64,000 nucleotides of DNA from Venturia oleaginea (GCA_013176395.1 JABMLP010000010.1:496001-560000); one strand, 5' to 3'. Numbered from the stretch's first letter, positions 11,017 through 22,830 are shown. A program made the numbers and translations. The notes: generated from the letters alone by a model not told the origin.

Positions 11017-12771
11017 ATGTCGAGCTGGCGAGTGAACAAGGATGGCTGTGTCGACGACACTTGCTCATCCAAACGCATCAGAAGTGAGGACAGCGGGCAT
11101 ATCTTCTGCGACAGAGGCCATTTCCAAGGCATAGAAACCGTGAACCGAGATGAAGATGAGTTCGAGGGTGCATCTCATGGGCGGACAAGCCGGAGACAGA
11201 AAGAAGAGAAGGAAAAGGTTTTGAAGCGTACGTGCTTTTCACGTCGATTGCGAGCTATTCCCATACTGACAACATGCCAAAGATCTCACTGGAAAACCGG
11301 CCTTTGAGCTGTATTTGCTCTGTTACCAATTGATCTTGCGGAAGCAGGTTTGGTGGCTCATTCACGAGAAGGGACTGCCAGCCGAATTGGGGGTGGGATC
11401 TGGCATTCCTTTTGCGCAGAGTAGTAATGCGCCTAAAAGTGATGAGGCTAATGCATTTAGGACATTGTTCACCATCTTTGGGCATTACGGATGCAGAACC
11501 TGCCTCAGCGGATGTCCTTTGATAGTCTTCACGACTCCGACAGCCAATCTCAAATCTTCAGCTCTCAATCAGAGGATACGAGCGGCGAAACAACTGCAAC
11601 AGACTTTACCAGTCGTGCTGTAAGATCTATATCGACCCCAACTATGGTCCAGTCATTGGCGTTATGCTATATGGGCATCTGGCTACTGCGACTTCCCATC
11701 ACCCTCGGCGACTTGATCAAATGGGTCAAGCAAGGAGAGCTTCTCTACTTCAGAGCCATCAAAGAGATCCCTCGCGAGATGAAAGACAGACTACCTGGTC
11801 AATATCACTACCAGCTGGATCCGCAATCTCAATTGACAGCCAAGAAGCTTCATCACGCGGTCACGGCGACGTTGTTGCTCTACCAGAAGGATTTTAGCAT
11901 GGATTTTCCTTCGCTTAACATGCCTCTACAGCTATTTCGCTGTATTGAAGAACTTGCGCTCCCGATTGAGGTCTATCCTACGGTTCAACGATTGGCTTCT
12001 CTGCTATCCTACGATTTCACATATCTCCGCGACGAGCAGAAAAAGAAATTGCGAATCATAGACTTCCCGGAAGCGCAGCTCGTCTCCACTGTCATCATCG
12101 CAGTCAAACTACTCTACCCTTTCGACGGAATCAGACGCTATCCAATGTCACCTCAAGATCCCTCTGCTGCTGAATTAAACTGGAGTGCATGGGTGCAGGC
12201 CAGGCAAGAGTACGAAGATCACGTTCGAGATGGTGGGAAATTATTCTACGAGGATGCTGCCAACATCTCGGAGATGGATGTGTTGAAGATGACCGACTCA
12301 AAAATCGACGACTATCTAGATTACTTCGATAAAACGTGGACCGTCGATGCTCCCCACGTGAGAGACAAGGACGCCGACTTCCGCACAGCTTTGATGGATA
12401 TGTTTCCCGTTGGCCAACGCGCCAGCACACATTCCAACAATCTCAACTTCGCAGAGCTGAAATCATGGAAGGTCAAAGCTACACAAGGGAGCTTGAAGGC
12501 GAGAAGAGTTGTAACGAGAGAGCAGGAGCGTGCCTTGGAGAAGAAATTCGTGAGGCCGGGCAGCCTATACCAACGCTACAGAAGTGCCACCGAGCTTGAT
12601 GGACATGCTAAGGCTTTTTATACTGCTGCGGCGGACTACGTGGGGCTAGATTTGCAGAGTGTGGTTAGAGCGGTGCACTTGACTGAGCAAAAGCTGCAGG
12701 TATTGAAGGAGGAATGGGAGATTGAGGCTTTGACTCTGGCCATGGACGCAGGATCTATGAAGACTCAATAA
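11017..12771 (+). CDS. RRN7: Rrn7, RNA polymerase I core factor (TFIIB/TAF1B-like)
   Basis: Three exons: 11017-11227, 11283-11392 and 11461-12771, giving 543 residues. The N-terminus has the family zinc ribbon, here CVDDTC (Cys-x4-Cys) followed by FCDRGH, which fixes the ATG at 11017. A basic linker follows (SRRQKEEKEKVLK), then the conserved FELYLLCYQLILRKQVWWLIHEKGLPAEL and HLWALRMQ. The cyclin-like fold carries LALCYMGIWLLRLPITLGDL and IPREMKDRLP. Rrn7, with Rrn6 and Rrn11, recruits RNA polymerase I to the rDNA promoter. The second intron (11393-11460) was placed by joining PAELG to DIVHHLWAL, which matches the family order. Confidence 0.93.
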
Positions 12772-14009
12772 TGAACTCGACTTTGCTTCTTCAGCTTCTG
12801 AATACCAATCTGATCCACACCGATCAGAAGATGGGGATACCACACTCCAAACAGATACCAGAAGGGAGAGCTATAGCTTGGTACAATGGTAGCTGTATCA
12901 TGCCAACAGCGCCCTCAATCGTCTTCTGAATCGAAAGTTTTCCATTCCCATCATCCATTATACAACACGATCAAGAGAGTCCAACAAACGCATAGCAAAA
13001 CGCCTTCATCAACCTCCCACCACCTTCATCAAACTCCCACCATTCTTTCTCCCACCACCGAATCGCTGGAGTCCGTTATATGTATTATCCTCACCCATGC
13101 CCTGAAGTTGGCCTGACGATGACAGCTCCCCCACCATATCCTTAACAAAGAAAGCTATGCTGACCCACTAAAAGAACACAAAGAGATTATACATCATACC
13201 ATACAATCATTATTCTCCATCTTCCATCTCCTTCACAACTATATACGCAACTTCCACACTATATACGCAGCCTTCCAAAATTCGAATTGTGGTTGTTTGG
13301 TATGGGAGCGAGCGTATCTGGGATCGAACCCTCTCGTTCTGGAAAAGCGAGATGGGGGAAAAGGAAGGCGCGACTTTTTATTCGGTTGGTTTGTTTATCT
13401 GTTGTGGTGGTTGTTTTTGTTGTTGCCCTTGTTGTGTACAGCTCACTAAGGTCTGTTTGGCTCTTACTTGAGAGATTATTTGATTGTATTCGGCTATATG
13501 TATCTCTTAATGGAAATTTCGCCTCGTTACGCCATCATGCCATTTAAGAACCTGGCTAGTTGATGAAAAGGGATTTTGGGTTTTACTTGGAGGCAAGGGT
13601 AGGATAGTCTATATACTATTTTGTGATGGAGGGGGTTTGGTCTTGGTTATGGGTTAATGAGGAGGTACATTATCTGCACCATGAGTTGATATCGCTTCAT
13701 CCTTCTCTAGAAATCGAATTGGGTTTTCGAATTGGTTTCCTTCGATTTGGGATAGATTTATCGTTATTGGCCTCGGGCGAGGCGGTCCAATCTTTTGTCG
13801 GTGGCTCGGCGAAGGAAATGGATTGAATGGTCCAGCGTGGAGGCTCGGTTCTGGTGAGAGATTCTCACGACAACTCTTATATAACGTCTGCACACAGTTG
13901 TGAGCAAGTACGTCCGTATTGGTTCACAAGCAATCAGAAGATAAGTGATTACGCGATCCACATCTTAACTTGATCTAACTACGACCCAGTAACTTCCCAA
14001 CTCACACAT
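12772..14009. other. Convergent spacer between RRN7 and the SDR gene
   Basis: About 1.2 kb of 3' regions. It holds CA- and T-rich low-complexity stretches and several short open frames without motifs. I see no gene here. Confidence 0.5.
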
Positions 14010-15295
14010 TCACTTATGCTCAAAAGTCAACCCCTGTCTCTCCGCCTCCCCGGCCATCCCTTCAAAATCAACCATAGAAGCCAAACTCCCAGCAATCTTC
14101 TTCCCAGAAGTCTTCCAACCCAACGTCTTCAAGCGTTCAGCGGAACCGCGGGAATTGCCGCCCCAGAGAATGGCGCCCCATGGATGCAAGTGGGTTACTT
14201 CTTCGAGAGAAAGCTTGTCGATATCGGAGCTTTGGATGAGGCCATCGGCGTGAGCGATGCGGGCGATGGCGCGGCTGACGTCGCCCCAGCGCTTCTCAGT
14301 GTGGTTAGTTTTTGACAACTGAAATGATGATTTTGGCTCTGGGTAGACTTGGAATTGGACTCACGAATTCTTCGGTCTCGGTGAAGTAGTAGCTTTCTGG
14401 GAGCCAGACTGCTTGGCTTTCCGCACCTTTGAGTGCTTCTTCGGTAAGGAATGTGATGGCAGAAGCTAGGTCGTCGATGTGGATGGCTATATTGTACAAT
14501 GGTCAGGTCGTATCAATTCGTCAGATGGGAATATAGGCAACACTTACCATTCCAGATATTGTTGCCTTCCAGCACCTGAAACCCTTTCCCTCTTTTCAGC
14601 ATATTCTCGATCAATAATGGGACTTGAATGCTTCTCTTCTTGACCGGTCCATTGCCTACACCATGTATCATTGGTGGACTGATGATAGCAGCCTTGACAC
14701 CATATTTTTTGGCTGCAGTGATGATGGCCTCTTCCACGTCACGATGGATGTGCGACACGTCGAAGGAGAGGATCTCGGCCACATCTTTGGGAGACATGTC
14801 ATTGTAGATTTTGGATGATTCATTCCCAGCTCTGGTGGACATATCAGTCATGATCCCTGTACCAGAGATGTGGATGAATTTAGCGTCTTTATTGCCCTTT
14901 CCGATGCCTTTGATGAGAGAGATGGCGCCAGCGATGTGGTCTGCAGATGCGAGATCTTGCTGCGTGTGAGTGACATGGACTAAAGACGGCGAGGAGTCGA
15001 GAGAAAGACTTACTCAACACGACATCGGCTTTGGCGGCCTGGACTTGGAGAATTTCGTCGCTGTCCAAGTCACCAATGATTGTCTCCATGGCAGGATATG
15101 CTGCTTTCACGAGGGTGGCTTGAGATTCATTGCGCAGGAGAGCAACAAGATGATAGTCCAGGTGCTTCTCTTGAAGAGGCGCAATTTGATGTCCACCAAT
15201 ATAGCCTTTGCAGAGAAGGGCGTTAGCTGTGCCTCTGACAGAAAGGTGAGCATGGACTGACCAGTCACTCCAGTGATGAATATTCTTGGACCCAT
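14010..15295 (-). CDS. NAD(P)-dependent epimerase/dehydratase-like protein (extended/atypical SDR)
   Basis: Five exons on the minus strand: 15295-15262, 15205-15014, 14955-14548, 14486-14365 and 14294-14010, giving 346 residues. The nucleotide-binding turn GVTGYIGGH (about 9-17) spans the first splice junction, which confirms it. Further along are a Rossmann-type IIGDLDSDEIL, HISGTGIMTD, and IHIDDLASAITFLTEEAL near the C-terminus, as in fungal nucleoside-diphosphate-sugar epimerase-like proteins. The classical YxxxK is not obvious, which fits the atypical group. The substrate cannot be told. It lies just downstream of, and on the same strand as, the Zn2Cys6 gene, so regulation by that factor is possible but unproven. 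Confidence 0.9.
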
Positions 15296-15718
15296 TGTTG
15301 ACTGCTAGACAGATATCTTGCGGGTTCGGAATTCAGTTATGTGATTGAATGGTCGCAAATCTATGTTCGATTGATGTTGGAAGAGGTAGCAAGGTGGACA
15401 GCTGGCTTTATACGCATCGCAATGGCTGCTGTTGCCAATTATGGCGATTTGAAATCCATCGGCATGAGTAAAAATGCTTAATTTCTAAGGCTTACTCAAG
15501 GCGCACTGTATCAGTAACGGAGGTAGATGATTGGTGTTCTGGTCACTTTCTCGCTCGCTCGCTCGGCGAAGGCCACCAAAATTCTAGCCTCGCCGAGTTA
15601 GCAACCTAGCAATCTCAAACCTCTTTATTTGGACAGATGCGAGAGCCTGTTCAGTGTCATGAGTCTTTCTATGTGCTCTTCTAATTGCTTTCCGAATTCT
15701 AGTCCTGCCGGTCGCCAA
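15296..15718. promoter_or_regulatory. Promoter of the SDR gene and 3' end of the regulator
   Basis: A 423-bp gap in front of the SDR start. It has a CT/GC-rich tract (CTCGCTCGCTCGCTCGG near 15550) and AT-rich sequence nearer the start. No specific operator was identified. Confidence 0.4.
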
Positions 15719-17795
15719 TCAATCCAACGAAAACGGAAAATCCACGATGAGGTCGGCGGGGTCCAGTGGCCAGCCTTCACCGACAGATACACTGGTACCG
15801 TCATCAGATGCGCTGCGTTCCAAAGCTTCCAGCTCTTCCCAGAGCTTCTGCAGCGGGGTCCAAAGATTAGCATTACCGGCTAGAAAATCTATAGCATTCC
15901 GATTTCTAAAAAGGACATCAATTCTTCCTCGAGCGCGCAGTCCTCGTTCCGTCTGATCCAGAGCATGATTTCGCATAACGTTTGTGAGCATTATAGCGGC
16001 TCCGTCCCAAGAAAAGAATCGGACGAAAATCCAGTCGAGATTGTATGGGGTGTATTCTTCTCGAAGACGCTGGACAGTCTCGCAATACGCAATGGCGCGA
16101 TCGAATAGGCTAAGTGAGGCTGTAGTGAGCATTGATCCATCGTGCCCATATTCAGGAGGACTGACTCACACTGACTGCAGCTCAGAAGTGGCCAACACTC
16201 CCCCTATCCCATGCTTGAAAAGGGCTTGGTGTACGCTCAAGAACATTCCTTCAAAAGCTAGAGCTGTGAGATCTTTGATGATCTTCTGAGGTGGTTGTGT
16301 GACATCCAAATCGTTCAAGTAGACAGTGTCGAGTCTTTCTTTGGCATGCTGTATGAGATCTTGTTGGTGTCTTAGTGAAAATCCAATTTCTTTATTCGCG
16401 GTGGTATGATTCAAAAGAGCTCGCATCACACTAGCGATCTCATATTGGACCAGCGCTCCAGTCATATCGGTAAAGCCAGCGGATGGACTGGGCCCTTCCA
16501 CCGCAAACTCACAGGCGTCCCAGTCCGCGTCATTAGAGCATTGAGGCACTTCAGTATCGTAAACTGTATGCGACAACATGGACTCAACACCTTCGTGCTC
16601 AACACACCAAGTGTCGACTAGAACGATATGATGCCACATCCGACGCCTCATTTCTACGAGCCATGGAGAGAGCTTGTGCAATTTCCCATCCCTATGGATA
16701 CCTATCTTCTGAGCAAATCGAACAGCAAGACCAATCAGTCCACTGGCTTGCGCCATCTCGCCTGTCCAGAAAAGTAGTGTCTGAAAGAGTCAATTGCTGC
16801 TTGTGATTTGGTGAGCTCTTGAAATAATTGCGACTTACGATATATAAGAGCAAGGTTCGAAGGTTTCTGATCTTGTGAGAAGCTGCGATGTTCAGCCGGG
16901 CCAACCCACGGCTGGCAGCATCTTTGAAGTTCTTCATCAGTATCAACTTCTCGACCCCGAATTGAAGCATGCAATCATCCGTGGAAAGTGGTATGAGACC
17001 CAATGCATGAATGACAGAGAGCTCACTCTCACATTCGTTACGATCAGGCAATATTCCTCGACGAAAATGGTTGAGCTCAAACAACAGGCGTGGCTTGTGT
17101 GAAAGTCGAGTGAATGGGTCCACGTAGAGCACGTAACTTTGGACCAAGAAGTCGCACTGAGACCGAGAGAGAAATTCTGGTTGGAATGTGAACGACGGAT
17201 CTGCGAATAGGAAGTTGGATGCGGTTGAGGCAGGTTCATTCAACAGATATTTCAGATTTTGGATCTTATGACATCCCGCTGTCTTAGTAAAGGGTTCTCC
17301 ACCCCCAAAATTCAGCCGGGGGAGACAACACACCTCTTCATACCGACCAGCCCAGAATTTACCATGTATATGCCGAGAACTGCCTTCCATATACGCAAGT
17401 TTCCCTGGCTTTGGATTTGGGTCCGAGAGATTCAGGATTGCCATTTGTTGCTTGTATCTCTCTTCCAGTCTCCTCATAAGATCTTCCATTGTTTTAGATG
17501 TAGAAATTTCATCCTCTGCATTGTCAGCTGGAGAATCATCTCTCGACTTATTCTGTTTCGTCTCCGGTGGATTCGAACTCCGCAAGAGCGTCTCTACTCT
17601 CGATAAGCGATGGCTGAGCTCCGTGTGTCTCGCAGGTCGACGGGATCTATCATCGTAAATGCAGGTAGCTCCAGACCGTTGGCAATTATCACACGGCAAC
17701 GTCTTCGAGCACCGTACTTTTCTCCGGCGACAAATAGTACAGGGTAGTTCGTGGGTGGCCGAGGTCTCTATTGCATCAATTGAGATGGAAGTCAT
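15719..17795 (-). CDS. Zn(II)2Cys6 transcription factor with fungal MHR domain
   Basis: Three exons on the minus strand: 17795-16839, 16780-16170 and 16109-15719, giving 652 residues. The zinc cluster is perfect: Cys19-x2-Cys-x6-Cys-x5-Cys-x2-Cys-x6-Cys, starting CTICRRRKVRC. A short linker and heptad-like helix follow (ELSHRLSRVETLLRS). The middle homology region has LARLNIAASHKIRNLRTLLLYI and AVRFAQKIGIHRDG...LSPWLVEMRRRMWHHIVLVD. The last intron is the least certain; GTGAGT at 16169 joined to the acceptor at 16110 keeps the frame into LFDRAIAYCETVQRL. Its target is unknown. It is divergent from EMW1 and upstream of the SDR gene on the same strand. Confidence 0.92.
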
Positions 17796-18179
17796 GGCGT
17801 TCCTCGCAGCCAGATGGTTTCACTAAGCTCTGCAAGAAATACAGGTCACGTACAGCGATGAATGGATGAAGAGGAGAGGAAGTGAAGTCGGAGGAGGGAC
17901 GCAGGGGACAATATCAAACTGACTCGCGGACTGCTTATAAATACACGCGTCTACACCACCACATTCGCTGTGTATTCTGCAGTGAAACTCGTGTTCAAAT
18001 CAATATATCCCTATCATCCAGTTGCTAGCTGCAAGTCATGGTCAGAACGGACGGTGACAGAGAATAGACACCGTAGAGTTGCTCTCATATTCCATCGATT
18101 TCCACTGTTGACGCTAGCAAAACTCGAGTCACCACAAACTCCAAAACTTTGCAAAAACAACATTGAAATCTATTCCAAC
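17796..18179. promoter_or_regulatory. Divergent promoter, regulator / EMW1
   Basis: The 384 bp between opposite start codons. The frame of EMW1 is open upstream of its ATG to 17970, but this stretch is UTR-like (a TATAAATA-like motif at about 17936-17943 would place the start site inside it), so the ATG at 18180 is preferred. Confidence 0.5.
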
Positions 18180-21095
18180 ATGTCTGATGCTTTGATCGCC
18201 TTCTTCCGGTCGACTCTCCCCGCAGACCTCGCTGTCGCACTCAAAAACCAGCTGGATTTGTTGGAAGCCGCAAAATTCGAAGACATTTTCCAACATAAAC
18301 TCGTGAGGAATCTACTTGGTCACGAGAGCGATGAACAGACCAAAGAAGCCCAATTGAAAGACTTTCCAAGATGGACTGACTTCATTTTCCGCCGGCTAGA
18401 AATTTTACTATCGAAGAGAGAGGACGATGGAAATTCTAGCATCGAGGAATCGCCGACCTATAGACAACACATTTTCCTCATCACGGCGCTGGCAGCTGTA
18501 GGAGCATTTCTCCAAAGTAATGTCACAGGACCGCCTCTTCCATTCTCTTCAGCCAAGGCTCTATTCCCAGCTGGCATTGAGGCCGACAAAAAGTCTCTAA
18601 AATCGTTAAGGGTATCACTCATCGATTCGTTGGCAGCAGACGGAGTTGCAGCCTACAAACTCACGCCCAACGTCGAGCTTATCTGTCTTGCCGATACAAT
18701 TTTGACACATTCAGCGTTGAAACAGAATATCCCGGCCACAACATGGGCAAAATTACGAATAGACTTTTTGCATCAGAGATTACTTTCTGAGGTCTCGCCT
18801 CGCATAGAGAAATCGATCTATGATGGCATTGAAGAAGTTCGAGAGATTTTGGTCCGACTACCCGAGTCTTCGAGGAAAGGCCCCGAGACTGCGTTTCTGT
18901 TAGAAAGGGCTACAATTCACACTCACCATGGACAGGATAAGCTCGCACGAGAGGTTTTGGATCTGGTCACGAAAGAAAGGGGATTTGAATTTGCATTGAC
19001 TGGAATGATGGGCAAGAGGACAAAGTTTCAGCAAAAAGATGTCAGCCAATTGGTTGTGTTGGCAAGAAGCGCAGATGAGGTGAACGGAGAAGAGGCTAGA
19101 AAAGAAAGTACCACAAAAGAGCCTGGATTGGATGCCGCTTCTACTGCTGTACCGAAGGCTCTGGAGTTGAACGATGATACTGTACTCGAATCAATTTCAT
19201 TCACCAAGCCGGAGACGACTGCGGCTGATATCAAGGATGAGACGACGCTCTCTCCAAGACTGGCCTCTCTGGATCCGCAAAATCAACCAATTCTTAACCC
19301 TCTAGACTCGATCATATTGCTTCTAGTGGCAGCATCAATCACCAACACCAACCCGGAGAATGGTATGACCCGTGAAGAAACAGCTCCATATGCCACGCGT
19401 GTCGTCGAAGGCGGTTCATCAAACTGGCAAGTCTACACTCATGCGCTTCTCCTTCGTTCCAGAATTGAGGGGTACAAATCAAGAACTGTGGAGCGCGGTT
19501 TGTTGCAACTACAAGCTCTAGTCGATCAAGTTATCGCCGACACAGCCTCCGCAGAAGACAACCAGGACCAAGAAGGAACGCATGCAACAACTTTCCTACC
19601 AAAGGCCACGGTAGAAGAATCTGCACCTGCAAGCCAACGACTAGCGTACGTGTTCCAGCTATGCTCACCGTCCCGATGGGAACTCGAAGCTGAACTTGCT
19701 GCTCGTTGGGCAAGTCTGGGAGGTCTTCGCTCAGCACTAGACATATACGAGAGACTGGAAATGTGGCCCGAAGCAGCTCTTTGCTGGGCAGGAACGGAGC
19801 GAGAAGACAAGGCTCGTAAGATCGTCCGCAGACAAATATTCCACTCGACGGCCGGCAACGACGACACCATCGACCCTGACGCCGATACATGGGAAGGCAA
19901 AGAAAGAGACCCACCACCACCAGAAACACCAAGACTCTACTGCATCCTTGCTGACTTTGACAAAGACCCTTCTCTCTTCGAAAAGGCATGGGAGGTCTCG
20001 AATCAGCGCTACGCTCGCGCTCAGAGAAGTCTAGGAAGACATTACTACGGACAAAGAGACTACGCCAAAGCCTCCCTCGCCTTCAACAAAGCTCTGAAAG
20101 TGAAGCAACTCGATCACGCAACATGGTTCGCTCTCGGCTGCGCCCTGATAGAATTAGAACTCTACAAACGCGCCGTCGAAGCCTTCTCCCGCGCGGTCCA
20201 ACTCGATGACACAGACGGCGAAGCATGGTCTAACCTCGCCGCCGCGCTCCTAAACCTCTCCCCAAACGACGAAGATAACCCCACCCTCATCGACGCCTCC
20301 ACAATACCTGAAGAAGAAGAAGAAGAAGAAGAAGAAGAGGACGAGGATGAAAACGGAGTCCTCTCAGAACCACCACGACCCCGCAACCCACAACAAAATA
20401 TACTAGACGCCCTCCAAGCCCTCAAACACGCCTCACGTCTAAAACCAGGAAACCACCGTATCTGGTCCAACCTCCTCACCGTCTCCGCCTCCCTCACCCC
20501 ACCAAGCTGGAGCGACATCCTCGTAGCCCAAAAACGAATCATCGATCTCCGCGGTCCCATAGACGGAGAAGCCTGCATCGATATCCCCATCATCAGCGCC
20601 GTAGTCCGCCACATCGTCTCCACCGCCCAGTCACCCTCCGACCTCTCAAAACCGGGATTACCAAAGATGTTGGTTCAACTGATGGAGAGGGATATCACAC
20701 CCCTCATTACTGGCTCCGCACCATTGTGGAGATTAATATCTACACTGGCGTTGGCGAGGGATAGACCTGGTTCTGCGTTGACGGCGCAGGAGAAGGCTTG
20801 GAGATGTGTAGTTAGTCAGCCTGGGTGGGAGACGGGCAAGGAAAGTGAGTGGGATGGTATTGTAGAGGCTACTGTTGATTTGGTGAGTGCTTATGAGACT
20901 TTTGGGCCGAGGGAGAAGACGGAGGGGTTGGGTGCTGGTGCTGGGGAGTTGGTGATGAAGGAGTGGAAGTTTAAGAGTCGGAGTGCTGTTAGGGGGATTA
21001 TGGGGAGAGGGAAGGATAGTTGGGAGGGAACGAAGGGGTGGGATAGGCTTGTTGAGGCGTTGAAGGGGTTGAAGGGGTTGAAGGGGTCGTCTTGA
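18180..21095 (+). CDS. EMW1: TPR protein of the Emw1/TTC27 family
   Basis: A single exon of 971 residues from ATG 18180 (MSDALIAFFRSTLP). The family signature FALTGMMGKRTKFQQKDVSQL lies at about 273-293. C-terminal tetratricopeptide repeats span about 600-700 (QRSLGRHYYGQRDYAKASLAFNKAL and WFALGCALIELELYKRAVEAF). A run of ten Glu then Asp/Glu (about 708-724) interrupts the repeat region. Yeast Emw1 is essential and linked to cell-wall maintenance and O-mannosylation; human TTC27 is its relative. Length is near the family norm. The last residues (GLKGLKGLKGSS) come from a short tandem repeat that also copies the stop-codon region. Confidence 0.9.
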   Translation: MSDALIAFFRSTLPADLAVALKNQLDLLEAAKFEDIFQHKLVRNLLGHESDEQTKEAQLKDFPRWTDFIFRRLEILLSKREDDGNSSIEESPTYRQHIFLITALAAVGAFLQSNVTGPPLPFSSAKALFPAGIEADKKSLKSLRVSLIDSLAADGVAAYKLTPNVELICLADTILTHSALKQNIPATTWAKLRIDFLHQRLLSEVSPRIEKSIYDGIEEVREILVRLPESSRKGPETAFLLERATIHTHHGQDKLAREVLDLVTKERGFEFALTGMMGKRTKFQQKDVSQLVVLARSADEVNGEEARKESTTKEPGLDAASTAVPKALELNDDTVLESISFTKPETTAADIKDETTLSPRLASLDPQNQPILNPLDSIILLLVAASITNTNPENGMTREETAPYATRVVEGGSSNWQVYTHALLLRSRIEGYKSRTVERGLLQLQALVDQVIADTASAEDNQDQEGTHATTFLPKATVEESAPASQRLAYVFQLCSPSRWELEAELAARWASLGGLRSALDIYERLEMWPEAALCWAGTEREDKARKIVRRQIFHSTAGNDDTIDPDADTWEGKERDPPPPETPRLYCILADFDKDPSLFEKAWEVSNQRYARAQRSLGRHYYGQRDYAKASLAFNKALKVKQLDHATWFALGCALIELELYKRAVEAFSRAVQLDDTDGEAWSNLAAALLNLSPNDEDNPTLIDASTIPEEEEEEEEEEDEDENGVLSEPPRPRNPQQNILDALQALKHASRLKPGNHRIWSNLLTVSASLTPPSWSDILVAQKRIIDLRGPIDGEACIDIPIISAVVRHIVSTAQSPSDLSKPGLPKMLVQLMERDITPLITGSAPLWRLISTLALARDRPGSALTAQEKAWRCVVSQPGWETGKESEWDGIVEATVDLVSAYETFGPREKTEGLGAGAGELVMKEWKFKSRSAVRGIMGRGKDSWEGTKGWDRLVEALKGLKGLKGSS

Positions 21096-21170
21096 TTATG
21101 TAGAAAGTTTGGAGGGGTTGAAGGGTTCGTCTTGATTATGCAGAAAGTTTGGAGGGGTTGAAAAGTTCTT
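21060..21170. repeat. Tandem repeats across the EMW1 stop codon
   Basis: GGGGTTGAA occurs three times in tandem (9-bp unit). Then a block of about 46 bp holding TCTTGATTATG(T/C)AGAAAGTTTGGAGGGGTTGAA is present twice, the first copy including the EMW1 TGA at 21093-21095. Slightly downstream a GATCGT hexamer is repeated near 21195-21215. Confidence 0.8.
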
Positions 21171-21381
21171 GGTTTTCATAAAGGGTATCTGAGTGATCGT
21201 GATCGTGATCGTGATTGAAAAGAGTCCTATCTCATTGCGTCTTCATACGGACGGGAAAATGCGCAGGTAAGAAATACACTGGGAAACAAAAGCCGTATCC
21301 TGCCATACAGCGCCAGACGCCGCGTTCCTCATCCCATATCGTGTCACAATGTCCGCAGCAATATTGTCATAGCCGACAGGC

Positions 21382-22237
21382 CTAATCAGAGTCGCTTGAG
21401 CTGCTGCTCGAGCTTTCTCCACCACGGCTCCTGCTTCTATGCTCCCTCTTCTTATGATTCTTCTTGTGTCCGTGATGACTGCCACCATGCGAGCTTCCGC
21501 CATGCGAGCTACCAGCGTATAACCCGCCCAAAGCCGCACCAGAGCCAGCACCATATGAGCTTTCGCCATGAGAGCTATGGCCGTGGGAGGATCCGTGGGA
21601 GGAGGAGTGATGTTTCTTGTGCTTCTTTTCTTTCTTCTTCCTACTCGATTGTTAGCAACTGCGCGAACATTGCAAAGGAAGAATGTGAGCATACTTATCA
21701 CCACCACCGAGCATCTGCGCAGCGATCGCGCCGCCAATAGCACCAAGACCACCGTGTCCGCCAAGTTGGTTTCCTAGTAAACCACTTCCAACAGCACCCA
21801 TAGCCATTCTGCCGAGTCCACGTTCGCCATCAGCGGGAACGGGATGGCCGTCTGGACCTATGACTGGTAGTGCTTGTTGCTGCTGTTATGCTCCCGCGCC
21901 TTGTGCACCATACTGGTCTGTTGGAGCGCCATACGCGCTTTGTTGTGGTGGGTATGGAGAGTGTTCACTCCTGTCATCGTATCCGCCTGGCTGTTGGTAG
22001 CCGCTTTGCGCAGCCTGGCCATATGGACCTGGTTGCTGTTGTGCGTAGGGATCATATTGAGATGGCGGCGCGCTGTAGCTTTGATCGTGGCCTTGTGGTG
22101 GGTAAGGACTTTGTTGCTGAGGATAGGAAGAGTGGTTTCCAGCTTGTGTCAGGATCGTGTTGAGGAGCTCCTCCATATGCTGGAGCTTGTTGGCTGTAAT
22201 TCTGTTGGCCACCGCCGTAGAAGTCTTGGTTGGACAT
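21382..22237 (-). pseudogene. Gln/Tyr/Pro- and His/Ser/Gly-rich small protein gene, broken
   Basis: Two exons: 22237-21695 and 21640-21382, with a good intron (GTATGC...CTAAC...GAGTAG). The N-terminus MSNQDFYGGGQQNYSQQAPAYGG is typical of a fungal QYPG-repeat family. The sense then jumps one frame near 22100-22150 into YPQQQSPYPPQGHDQSYSAP. A TAA at 21886-21888 falls in …QGAGA*QQQQALPVIGPDGHPVPADG, where Gln (CAA) is expected. A glycine-rich segment, GAVGSGLLGNQLGGHGGLGAIGGAIAAQML, and a tail of HKKHHSSSHGSSHGHSSHG and SRGGESSSSSSSDSD complete it. Exon length leaves one base over, matching a single indel. It is a recent pseudogene, or the assembly has errors here. Translation from ATG 22212 would avoid the frameshift but not the TAA. 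Confidence 0.75.
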
Positions 22238-22830
22238 GTTCGTGTAGAATGAGGAGTAATCTAGATAGGTTGAAAGAGTTGGAAGCTGTAGTATTTTATG
22301 TAGCCGTTCGTTAGGATAGCGGGGCCAATAAATATAACGGCAGCCTTGTGATATACAACTCGCACGTATGTCTCAGCTGAGATATTTATTCTGGCAGGCG
22401 CGTTACGCTTGCGGTTGAGCTGCTGAGCGCTCGTCTAATCGATAAGAGGGCTATGCTGACAACTTGGCAGTGATTGACAATGGTAACAGTGAAGAGGTGT
22501 TGGGATGATCGGTGGACGGGAGAATTGTCCGAAGACGGAGACGTTGGGCTGTGCCTTGTGTGGCGTCGACCGAGGGCAAAATCTATCTCTTGCTGAGCCA
22601 TCAAAGAACATGTACAAGCAACATCGCCATTCGGATGGACCTATTGCCGTTCCAACCCGTCAGAGTATGCTGAACAGCCTCCGAGATTCCTCAAGGTCCC
22701 AGACCTCATCCGTCAGATACTCAGACAATGTTCCCCAGCTCCATCAATCTACGCCCACATCCTCAGCCCGTCTCAGCTTCCAGAGCATCCTCGATTTCCT
22801 TGTCCTTGTCTACCCAAACGACTTCTTTCA
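22238..22830. other. Spacer, no gene on either strand
   Basis: Upstream region of the broken His/Gly-rich gene and 3' region of the cysteine-rich peptide gene. A plus-strand open frame at 22505-22864 overlaps the peptide gene antisense and has no motif. Confidence 0.45.

Noticed and set aside
13310..13335. GGATCGAACCC looking like a tRNA B box
   Set aside because: On the minus strand the T-stem pairs only three bases and there is no A box or acceptor stem at the right distance.
17970..18179. Upstream extension of the EMW1 frame
   Set aside because: The sequence is UTR-like, without family similarity, and the family start MSDALIAFF begins at 18180.
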